Below are positions 26,101-38,100 of a stretch of 64,000 nt of DNA, piece by piece; within the stretch, counting starts at the first letter, position 1; every line of letters starts with the position of its first letter. Made by a program: the position numbers and the translations under genes. This DNA is from Terebella lapidaria (Eukaryota; Annelida; Polychaeta; Terebellida; Terebellidae). Under the pieces are notes generated by a model. The model ran no database searches. It worked only from the letters and a program-made list of their open reading frames with translations, and was not told the DNA's origin. Where the stretch lies: the NCBI GenBank assembly GCA_949152475.1, contig OX424555.1, positions 12,852,868 through 12,916,867 of the forward strand, read 5' to 3'.

Positions 26101-29100
26101 CGGGACCTGAACAACGAGATCTTTGACACGGAGGGACGTGTTGAGAGAGCTCGACTCCGCATGGAAGACATCCGCAACAGAGTCGACCTGCTCAAGGGGC
26201 GAGCTGACGATCTCAAGGAACAGGCAACCAACATCAAGGAAAAGGATGTCACAGGTCAGTTGCTGGAATATAACACCAAGGTCGAGGTTTACGATATGGA
26301 TGAGAAACCAAGAATCTGGTTCTTGCTAATTTCTCTGTTTCTATCTCTAGCATCTCCATCTGTTTGATAAAATCAAGATGAATCGGTTCCAACTATTATA
26401 CAAAACATGATTTAATATCACATAAACAGGAGCATTTGACAGCATCAAGGAGAGTGAGAGAAGATCGAGAGAAGCTCAGGAGAAAGTTGACAGTACCATG
26501 GAAACAATCGACCAGTCGATGAGGATCCGTGAGCAAGTTGAGCAGCTGATCTCTGACAACCAGGACTCGTTCGATGAAAAGCTTCAGAATAACGAAGAGG
26601 ACTTGGATGATGTCGACAGTCAGATTGATGGCCTCGAGGATAAAATTGCTGATCTCAATAAAATTGTGAGTGTCGATAGTTACAAAACCCTCAAATACCA
26701 TGTATTTAGTTCTGCCATCTGTAAATCTGACATTCTGTCCCCATCTTCCATCATTATTGCATAACCATGGATACGGGTATGTTACCAGGTGTGTGACTCG
26801 GATCCTGACGACTACCCGTGTGACGGGATCTGTGGCGGGGCGGGCTGCGGGACGTGCGGTGGCACCAGCTGTGATGGTGCTGTGGACGAGGCAAGATTTG
26901 CCCTCCGCTGGGCGCAACAGTCTGAGGAGATACTGAAGGAGAAGGACCTGCAAGCTACTGATCTTCTCACAGATGTAGGTTATCTCCCTATCTTCTAATA
27001 ACTGTTGGCTCCAGCAGTGATACTTTTGGGTTGTGTATATTTCAAAACTGGTGCCAAGATCGAATCCATCAAGATTCATCGACCCATGTAACACGTGGTT
27101 TGCTCTTTATATTTGGTCTGATATATGTTGTAGGTCCGAGATGCACAGATGCAGGTGAACATGTCCAAGTCTGAGGCACAAATGGCACATGATGTGGCGC
27201 TCACTGCTAAGAATCAGTCAGAACAAGCTCGCGCCGATATCGAGATGTTGATCCAGTATATTGATGACTTCTTGTCGAGTAAAGCAGCTAGACCGGCAGA
27301 TGTGAAAGCGGTGAGTTGAGCATCAAAACTTGTCGTAGTTGGTGAAGCTATGCGACGGTAAAGCATTTTTAGGTTACCGGACCTATGGTCCGATAACCTA
27401 TTGCCGTCACGTTGCGTCCGTCGTCCGTTCGTCGTCCGTCGTCCGTCGTCCGTCCACAGCTGTATTTTCAAAGTTTACAGGCGGATTTTTCTGAAATTTT
27501 GCACAAAAATGCCTAAAAATATTTCAAGAGGGGTTTTTTTTTTAGTTTTTTGATTTTCGCATTTTTCTCAAAATGGCGGCCATTTTTGACGAAAAATGGC
27601 CAATTTTGGACTTTGGCGGCCATTTTCTCAAAAACTGTCTGATCAGTTTTGAGATTTTTGTTTCAAAAGATTCCCCTTATGTACCTTTATGATGTGTATT
27701 AGTTTTGTTGCCCTTGAATCGCCGGTCTCCGTGTGGCGGCCATTTTGAATTTTTGACGGGTCGGCGAAAAATTTTTTTTTGCCCCAAATCGCGTTACTAT
27801 CCATTTCGGGCCATTTCTAGGCAAAAAAAAATTTTTCACCCTTTGAAAAAAATTTTGGACTTAAAAAATTTTCGGCACCTTTTTCCTTCATAATGGGAGC
27901 TGCCAGGACTGTACTCATAGAACGCTTAAAGATAGAGCTTAGATATTGGCACTTTCAAAAGGGAAGTCATATATGGCGACTTGTGTGGTGACCTTGAATT
28001 TGACCTTGGATGACCTTGAAAGGTCAAAATAGCCATTTTGGGGTCGAAAAATGCCCAAATTTGCAGCTTTTCTGTCTTTTCTCGAAAACTGTCTGATCAG
28101 TTTTGAGATTTTCGTTTTCAGAAGATTCCCCTTATGTACCTTTATGATGTGTATAATTTTTGTTGCCCTTGAATCGCCGGTCTCCGTGTGGCGGCCATTT
28201 TGAATTTTTGACGGGTCGGCGAAAAAAATTTTTTTTGCCCCAAATCGCGTTACTATTCATTTCGGGCCATTTCTAGGCAAAAAAAAATTTTTCACCCTTT
28301 GAAAAAAATTTTGGACTTAGAAAATTTTCAGCACCTTTTTAGCTTACCGGCCCTTTGGGCCGATAAGCTATTGTCGTGGTATTTCGTCCGTCGTCCGTCG
28401 TCCGTCGTCCGTCCGTCGTCCGTCGTCCGTCCGGGTCTGTAACTTTTTTTTGACGTGATGAATTTCCCCATAAATTTGTCAGAACATACCTTGGGCCAGT
28501 ATCTAAAGACGTTTTTTTAATTTTTTTGATTGAATCGTTTTTGCCGATTTGGCGGCCATTTTTGACGAAAAATTGCCAATTTTGGACTTTGGAGGCCATT
28601 TTCTCAAAAACTGTCTGATCAGTTTTGAGATTTTTGTTTCAAAACATTCCTCTTATGTACCTTTATGATGTGTATAAGTTTCGTTGCCCTTGAATCGCCG
28701 GTCTGCGTGTGGCGGCCATTTTGATTTTTTGACGGGTCGGCGAAAAAAAATTTTTTTGTCCCAAATCAAGTCACTATTCGTTTTGAGCCATTTCCAGCAA
28801 AAAAAAAAAAAAAATTTTTTGGACTTAGAAAATTTCACCCAATTTTCCTTCATAATGGGAGCTGTGCAGAGTAAACTCATAGAACACTTGAAGATAGAGC
28901 CTAAGTAATGGCACATTCAAATGGGAAACCATATATTGCGGTTTGAGTGATGACCTTGAATTTGACCTTCAATGACCTTGGAAGGTCAAAACGACCTTTT
29001 TTTGTCGAAAAATGACCAATTTTGGACTTGATGGCCATTTTCTCAAAAACTGTCTGATCAGTTTTGAGATTTTTGTTTTAAAACATTCCCCTCATGTACC

Positions 29101-32100
29101 TCTATGATGTGTATAAGTTTCGTTGCCCTTGAATTGCCGGTCTGCGTGTGGCGGCCATTTTGATTTTTTGACGTGTCGGCGAAAAAAATTTTTTTTGTCC
29201 CAAATCAAGTCACTATTCGTTTTGAGCCATTTCCAGCAAAAAAAAAAAAATTTTTTTTTGGCCATTGAAAAATTTTTTGGACTTAGAAAATTTCACCCAA
29301 TTTTCCTTCATAATGGGAGCTGTGCAGAGTAAACTCATAGAACACTTGAAGATAGAGCCTAAGTAATGGCACATTCAAATGGGAAACCATATATTGCGGT
29401 TTGAGTGATGACCTTGAATTTGACCTTCAATGACCTTGGAAGGTCAAAACGACCTTTTTTTGTCGAAAAATGACCAATTCTGGACTTGATGGCCATTTTC
29501 TCAAAAACTGTGTGATCAGTTTCGAGATTTTTGTTTTAAAACATTCCCCTCATGTACCTCTATGACGTGTATAAGTTTAGTTACCCTTGAATCGCCTGTC
29601 TGCGTGTGGCGGCCATTTTAAATTTTTGACGGGTCAGCAAAAAAAAATTTTTTTGTCCAAAATCAAGTCACTATTCGTTTTGAGCCATTTCCAGCAAAAA
29701 AAAAAAAAGGAGGCCATGACCAAGCATTCTATGAGTACAGTCTAGGCAGCTCCCATTATGAAGGAAAATTTTTTTTTCAGAATGCTGTGCGGAGTAAACT
29801 CATAGAAGACTTCAAAATAGAGCCTAAGTATTGGCACATTCAAATGGGAAATCATATAATGCGGTTTGAGTGATGACCTTGAATTTGACCTTCAATGACG
29901 GCCTTGTAGCGCATGACACACCGGTACCCGTAAGATCACCGAAGTTAAGCAACGCTAGGCGTGGGTAATACATGGATGGGTGACCCTGTTTGTGCATTCA
30001 CCTGCGCTGCTGTATGCTGTTCACCCAAACAGTATAATTGGGCACCTGGCAATAGACAGAGATGGCAATTGTGTATGCACAGTTTCCCTGCGCCAAATAA
30101 TGGCTGCACATGGAGCTGTATGTCTCCCAGGAGGTTGAGTATGTGTCGGAGTGAACAGGTCTGCCGGGGATAATAATTGTGCAGTCAGAGAGACCGACTT
30201 GAGTTGGTGATCCTAGACTATAAAATGCTCATTATTATAATGACCTTGGAAGGTCAAAAACGATGAAATTTGTCTTTGGTGGCCATTTTGTCTAAATCTA
30301 TTCAGACAGTTTATCTCAAAATCATGTATAAGATTTTCTTTATGTACCTTTGTGATGTGTAATTTGATTTCGTACTATAGTCCATACAGAAAATGTGTTT
30401 CCAGCAACATTTACGAACATTTTTTGACAATTAGAGTTCAAGATCAGTGTAACAATGTATATGTTGGAAAATCAATACTCTGCGTTTCTCATGATTGCCG
30501 GTAAGCTACAGCACCCTTGGTGCTATGTTTCCTTCATAATGGGAGCTGCCCGGACTGTACTCATAGAACGCTTAAACATAGAGCTTAGATATTGGCACTT
30601 TCAAATGGGAAGTCATATATGGCGACTTGTGTGGTGACCTTGAATTTGACCTTGGATGACCTTGAAAGGTCAAAATAGCCATTTTTGGGTCGAAAAATGC
30701 CCAAATTTGCAGCTTTTCTGTCTTTTCTCGAAAACTGTCTGATCAGTTTTGAGATTTTCGTTTCAGAAGATTCCCTCTATGTACCTTTATGATGTGTATA
30801 AGTTTTGTTGCCCTTGAATCGCTGGTCTCCGTGTGGCGGCCATTTTGAATTTTTGACGGGTCGACGAAAAAAAATTTTTTTGCCCCAAATTGCGTTACTA
30901 TCCATTTTGGGCCATTTCTAGGCAAAAAATTTTTTTTCACCCTTTGAAAAAAATTTGGGACTGAAAATTTTCGGCACTTTTTTCCTTCATAATGGGAGCT
31001 GCCTAGACTGTACTCATAGAATGCTTGAAGATAGAGCTTAGAAATTAGCACTTTCAAATGGGAAGTCATATATGAAGACTTGTGTGGTGACCTTGAATTT
31101 GACCTTGGATGACCTTGAAATGTCAAAACAGCCATTTTTGAGTCGAAAAATGCCCAAATTTGCACCTTGTTTGTCTTTAATCGAAAACTGTCTGATCACT
31201 TTTGAGATTTTTATTTCAAAACATAGTAATTGGGGTTTTTGACATGATGTGTATAAATATGTATATAGTGTATAAAGTGCCTTGAATTGGTCAAAAGGCT
31301 AGAAATTTAGGCTGAATAGGCCCCAAATTTAATTTTTGGTCGTTTTCCTTCAAATTTATCTGATCAGTTTTGAGATTTTTGTTATAAAACATGCTAATTG
31401 GGGTCCCTGACATTGTGTATAAAGATGGAGTGCTTTGAATTGCTTAAAAGGCCCCTTGAGTGTGTAAATTGGCCTCTACAGCCAAAAAATGTTTGTAGGT
31501 ATAGCTGGAATTGGAAGTCATATACATGTATACCACATATATATGTGGCTTTTTTGGGTGACGTTGAACTTGACGTCAGATGACATTGAGTGCTATATCT
31601 CAGTGTCACGTCCAACAAGAAATGTGTAAATTTCGTTTATAGACAAAAGACTTGTAGATAGACCTTGTATTTGTATTTTGAACATACATGAATACAAGGT
31701 TATATGCTGCACACTTAATGATGACATTGAAGTTCACGAAGATGATTGGTTTATCTTAACGTCATATCTCACCTGTCCTGTTTCAACTAAAGTTGTCCGG
31801 TAACCTATCTTAGCCCTTGGGCTAATTTCTTTTTTGTTTACGAGCCAATTTTTCTGAAATTTTGCAGAAAAATACTTAAAAATAATTCAAGAAGGAGGTA
31901 TTTTTTAGTTTTTTGATTTTCGCTTTTTCTTCAAAATGGCGGCCATTTTCGACGAAAAAGGCCTGATTTTGGATTTTGGCGGCCATTTTCTCAAAATCTG
32001 TTCAGTAACTTTTTTTCTCTTTGATACATAAGACTCCTCATATGTACTTCTATGATGTCTATATATTTCGATGCGCTTGAATCGTTCGAAGTTGGCCCAA

Positions 32101-35100
32101 AGTCGGCCCAAATGGGACTTTCCCATGTTAAATTCTCCTATGCTTTATAATGGGACACATTAAAGCCTAATATCTCACTTAATATTGAGATTAGAGACTA
32201 GGAATCAATTGTAGACATATAGGAAATGATATATGCTGAATATTGTCGTGACCTTGAATTTGACCTCTGACCTCATTTTCAAGGTCACAGGACAAAATGG
32301 CTAATATCTCGCTTATTATCGACTTTACAGCTTAGGAATCAGTTGTGAACATATAGGAAATGATATATGCTGAATATTCTTGTGACCTTGAATTTGACCT
32401 TTGACCTCATTTTCAAGGTCACATGGCAAAATGGCTTTCAAGGTCAGAGCGGCCGTTTTCGTCGAAAAATGGCCAATTTTGGACTTCGACGGTCGTTTTC
32501 TCAAAATCTGTTCAGTAACTTTTTTTCTTATTGATGCATGACACTCCTCCTATGTACCCCTGTGACATGTATAAATTTCGTTGAACTTGAATCGCTAGAA
32601 GTGGGCCATTTTGGGCCCAAACTCAGCCCAAATGTGACTTTCCCATGTTAAATTCTCCTATGCTTTCTAATGGGACACATTAAGCCTAATATCTCACTTA
32701 ATATTGAAATTAGAGACTAGGAATGAATTGTTGACATATAGGAAATGATATATGCTGAATAATCTCGTGACCTTGAATTTGACTTTTGACCTCATTTTCA
32801 AGGTCACAGGACAAAATGGCTAATATCTCGCTTATTATCGACTTTACAGCTTAGGAATCAGTTGTGAACATATAGGAAATGATATATGCTGAATATTCTT
32901 GTGACCTTGAATTTGACCTTTGACCTCATTTTCAAGGTCACATGACAAAATGGCTAATATCTCGCTTATTATCGACTTTACAGTTTAGGAATCAATTGTG
33001 AACATATAGGAAATGATATATGCTGAATATTTTCGTGACCTTGAATTTGACCTTTGACCTCATTTCCAAGGTCGCAGGACAAAATTGCTAATATCTCGCT
33101 TATTATCGACTTTACTGCTTAGGAATCAATTGTGAACATATAGGAAATGATATATGCTGAATATTCTCGTGGCCTTGAATTTGAGCTTTGACCTCATTTT
33201 CAAGGTCACAGGACAAAATGGCCAATATCTTGCTTATTAGCGACTTTACAGCTTAGGAATCGATTGTGAACATATAGGAAATGATATATGCTGAAAATGC
33301 TCGTGACCTTGAATTTGACCTTTGACCTATTTTCATGGTCACAGGACAAAATGGCCAATATCTTGCTTATTAGCGACTTTACAGATTAGGAATTAATTGT
33401 GAACATATAGGAAATGATATATGCTGAAAATTCTCATGACCTTGAATTTGACCTTTGACCTCATTTTCAAGGTCAACAGGACAAAATGGCTAATATCTTA
33501 CTTATTATCGACTTTACAGCTTAGGAATCAATTGTGAACATATAGGAAATGATATATTCTGAATATTTTAATGATATTGAATTTGACCTTTGACCTAAAT
33601 TTCAAGGTCAGTCATTTTATTTTCAAAGTCAGATTACAAAATGGCTTATATCTCGCTTATTATCAAATTTACAGCTTAGGGATCCATAGTGAACATATAG
33701 GAAATGATGTATGCTGAATAGTTTGGTGATCTAGAATTTAACCTTTGATCCCATTTCCAAGGTTAGAGATATGGCGATTTCAGTGGTCACCTTGAATTTG
33801 ACTTTCAACTTTCTCGGCTTAACTCTGTATATTTCTCCGGTAACCTTACTAGCCCATTGGGCTAATTTTTTGTGTTGTCATTGAATGCCTTCGTCTACAG
33901 ATTGCAGAAGAAGTATTGGCAATGTCGATATCGCTGACACCAGAAGAGATTCTGGAACTTGTCAGGAAAATCAATGAGACAATCGGAGATCTCAAAGATA
34001 TTGATGACATCCTTGAGGAGGCTCAGAATGATCTGGACCAGGCTGAGGGCCTCAAAGATAGAGCTGATAATGCCAGGTAAGCTGAGAGCAGGTCAGATAA
34101 AGCTAGGTAAGCAAAGACAGAGCTGATAATGCCAGGTGAGCAAAGAGCAGGTCAGATAAAGCTAGGTAAGCAAAGACAGAGCTGATAATGCCAGGTGAGC
34201 AAAGAGCAGGTCAGATAAAGCTAGGTGAGCAAAGACAGAGCTGACAATGCCAGGTAAGCAAAGACAGAGCTGATAATGCCAGGTGAGCAAAGAGCAGGTC
34301 AGATAAAGCTAGGTGACCAAATACAGAGCTGATAATGCCAGGTAAGCAAAGAGCAGGTCAGATAAAGCTAGGTGAGCAAATACAGAGCTGATAATGCCAG
34401 GTGAGCAAAGAGCAGGTCAGATAAAGCTAGGTGAGCAAATACAGAGCTGATAATGCCAGGTGAACAAAGAGCAGGTCAGATAAAGCTAGGTAAGCAAAGA
34501 CAGAGCTGATAATGCCAGGTGAACAAAGAGCAGGTCAGATAAAGCTAGGTAAGCAAAGACAGAGCTGATAATGCCAGGTAAGCAAAGAGCAGGTCAGATA
34601 AAGCTAGGTGACCAAATACAGAGCTGATAATGCCAGGTGAGCAAAGAGCAGGTCAGATAAAGCTAGGTAAGCAAAGACAGAGCTGATAATGCCAGGTGAA
34701 CAAAGAGCAGGTCAGATAAAGTGAGGTAAGCAAAGACAGAGCTGATAATGCCAGGTGAGCAGGTCAGATAAAGCTAGGTAAGCAAAAACAGAGCTGATAA
34801 TGCCAGGTGAGCAAAGAGCAGGTCAGATAAAGTGAGGTAAGCAAAGACAGAGCTGATAATGCCAGGTGAGCAGAGAGCAGGTCAGATAAAGCTAGGTAAG
34901 CAAAAACAGAGCTGATAATGCCAGGTGAGCAAAGAGCAGGTCAGATGAAGCTAGGTGAGCAAATACAGAGCTGATAATGCCAGGTGAGCAAAGAGCAGGT
35001 CAGATAAAGCTAGGTAAGCAAAGACAGAGCTGATAATGCCAGGTGAGCAAAGAGCAGGTCAGATAAAGCTAGGTGACCAAATACAGAGCTGATAATGCCA

Positions 35101-38100
35101 GGTAAGCAAAGACAGAGCTGACAATGCCAGGTAAGCAAAGACAGAGCTGATAATGCCAGGTGAGCAAAGAGCAGGTCAGATAAAGCTAGGTAAGCAAAGA
35201 CAGAGCTGATAATGCCAGGTGAGCAGAGAGCAGGTCAGATAAAGCTAGGTGAGCAAATACAGAGCTGATAATGCCAGGTGAGCAAAGAGCAGGTCAGATA
35301 AAGCTAGGTGAGCAAATACAGAGCGGATAATGCCAGGTGAGCAAAGAGCAGGTCAGATAAAGCTAGGTAAGCAAATACAGAGCTGATAATGCCAGGTGAG
35401 CAAAGAGCAGGTCAGATGAAGCTAGGTGAGCAAATACAGAGCTGATAATGCCAGGTGAGCAAAGAGCAGGTCAGATAAAGCTAGGTAAGCAAAGACAGAG
35501 CTGATAATGCCAGGTGAACAAAGAGCAGGTCAGATAAAGTGAGGTAAGCAAAGACAGAGCTGATAATGCCAGGTGAGCAAAGAGCAGGTCAGATAAAGCT
35601 AGGTGACCAAATACAGAGCTGATAATGCCAGGTAAGCAAAGACAGAGCTGACAATGCCAGGTAAGCAAAGACAGAGCTGATAATGCCAGGTGAGCAAAGA
35701 GCAGGTCAGATAAAGCTAGGTGAGCAAATACAGAGCTGATAATGCCAGGTAAGCAAAGAGCAGGTCAGATAAAGCTAGGTGACCAAATACAGAGCTGATA
35801 ATGCCAGGTAAGCAAAGAGCAGGTCAGATAAAGCTAGGTAAGCAAAAACAGAGCTGATAATGCCAGGTGAGCAAAGAGCAGGTCAGATAACGAATAGCAG
35901 AACAAATAATGCCAGATAAGTGAAAGGCAGAGCAGAATATGCCATGTAAGGTGAGATAATGCCAGGTAAGCGGAGAGCAGAACAAACTGCCTTTTGCAAA
36001 TTGGCAAATTTTGGTGCTTTGATTTTGAATTACATGTGTATTCTATCTCAGACAAAATGCTGAGGATATCCTGGAACTGGCGCAGAGGATTATTGATGCC
36101 CTTCGTGAGGCAGAAATAGCCCAAGGTGGTGCTGAAGATTCCATTGAACAAGCCAATGTAAGTACACCTTATAAAACAAATAAGAATCATTTGCTGAGAT
36201 CATTTGCTGAAGAAATATTACTTGGTTCATAGTTACTTTACAGCTAGTACTTTTCATAGAGGCAGCAAACTGGTTAGAGCTACTGCCATGTAAACAAAAC
36301 ACCAACAAAATAATCAATTTTCACCTTACAGTCTGACATAGCGGCCGCAGAAGATGACCTGTTGATGGTTGAGAACCAGACCTCTATTGCGGAGACGAGC
36401 TCGCGGGCGACACTGGACCTGGTGCGAGAGCTGCAGGACCGACTCCGTGAACTCATCAAGAAGTACACGGAGAACGAGGAGAACGTCAAACTGGCCCAGG
36501 AAGAGGCAGAGAAGGCTGAAGACGAGGCCATGAAAGCTGAGGAGGTCAGTGCTTCTCTGTCTGGGACGGGTTTGTGTCTGAGATGAGGTGTGGGCTTCAC
36601 GGATTGAAATTTAACTGACAATGGGTGCGCAACTGAAATTTACACTATCTACAAGGTAATGTTATTTTGGCATGTTGTGGTTTTCGATATTAGTTGTAAT
36701 AACAAAACGAAAAATATATTGTGCTGACAGACAGTTTTGCAATATGTTTTATAAAACCAAGACTTTTATTTTACATTTCAGAATGCAAATAATCTTCAAG
36801 TAGAATACGAACAAGTCACAATAAGAATCCAGTCTAAATACAACATGACAATGAATAGCAAAGAAAAGGCTGACAGGTTGATACAGGAGGCACGAAAGCT
36901 GTATGATGAAACTTTATACAAACGAAATCAGCTTGCAGGTATGGTATTACATGTCATCATATATGGGCTTGGTGTTCTGGCACCTTCACTTTCAGTAGTG
37001 TCCGTCTTCTGATTCAAATTTAGAGGGTTTTAGACTGGATAAATGTGATACAGTGCTGAATATTTCATGATGGATTACTGTTAGTTGATAACAGGAATTC
37101 AGACTTCATTAAACTTTAGGATTCATTGTATTTATTTTCAGCGCTAGTTGTCATTCAGTAAATAAATTCCGACTGATGATTTTGTCACAGTTTGAGCAAA
37201 CACTCTCGCAGACATTGATGGATGTTGCTTGCCCTCCGATTTTGTACAGGAATGGAAGCTCGGTTTAGATCCAATGAGGACAAAATAAACCGAGTGTCGG
37301 TAGATGTTACAGAGCTGCTCAGGAGGATGGAGAATTATGTGGCATCCATTGTGGATGTCGCACGATTCCACCGAAGCTGTGGAACCGCGTAGACATGATG
37401 TCACCAGCTCTCATACACTGCCCACTGTTGTGTTTTCAATGTGTTAGTAGCAGTTACAATTTGCTTCCTATCACACAGCTTTCCAACCCATCTTCCCTGA
37501 TTTTTTGCCAGTTTTTCTTGCGTGTGGCTTTGGTTTATTATATCCCTCATTTATTGTCCATTATAACATTTTTAGCCTAGGAGATGACAATCACAAGGAT
37601 ATTTGCATAAAGTCTTTCAGTTGACTACATTGTGTACTCAAGTGAATGTAATAGACTTTTGAATACTAAAAAAGGCAAATATCCTTGGAAGATTGGACCT
37701 AATGTACATATACTGTAACATTTATTCAACCCTAAAGTTCTTTGCTGTGTATGTAAGATAATGTTGAAAATTGATTTTCTTGATTGTATAAATTAGCATT
37801 CAAGGTATGATGCATCATCAATACACAGCAAAGAATTAGGTGCTGGACTTTGTTTTGCTGCATAAATCAAAAAGCGATACCAATGGTGCAGAAGTTATGA
37901 TCACTTTATCATAGTAATATGGGATTATTATGCTGTACTGTATCAGTTTTGATTTATGCATGCACTATAATAGTTTTAAACTATATTATCTGTTTATGTT
38001 TGAATTTTTTTCAAAATGTTTACCGTATTTGCGTTTGTGGGTTTGAATTTTTTTGTTTCATTTTAATTCTGTTCATCTTCATATTTTCTTACATTTATGG

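Larger units (their letters stand above)
27371..31830 (+). repeat. Interspersed repeat with hairpin ends, copy B (composite)
   Basis: Starts with the same hairpin as copy A (27371-27399) and ends with CCGGTAACCT plus TTAGCCCTTGGGCTAA (31810-31825). Inside are several subunits of about 450 bp. A second start with a variant hairpin lies at 28341-28369, so one member is nested in or fused to another. The subunit landmark 'cttcataatgggagctg' recurs near 27888, 28850, 29307, 30533 and 30987. A SINE is inserted at 29900. Open frames here are by-products. Confidence 0.78.

Noticed and set aside
29900..29985. Functional 5S rRNA gene
   Set aside because: The 5' part is altered, the 3' part of 5S is replaced by unrelated sequence, and target duplications mark a SINE.
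34077..35890. Possible CRISPR-like array or Leu/Ala/Ser-repeat proteins on the minus strand
   Set aside because: Units are contiguous with no unique spacers, and the protein frames are read-through of the repeat. This is a eukaryotic intron.
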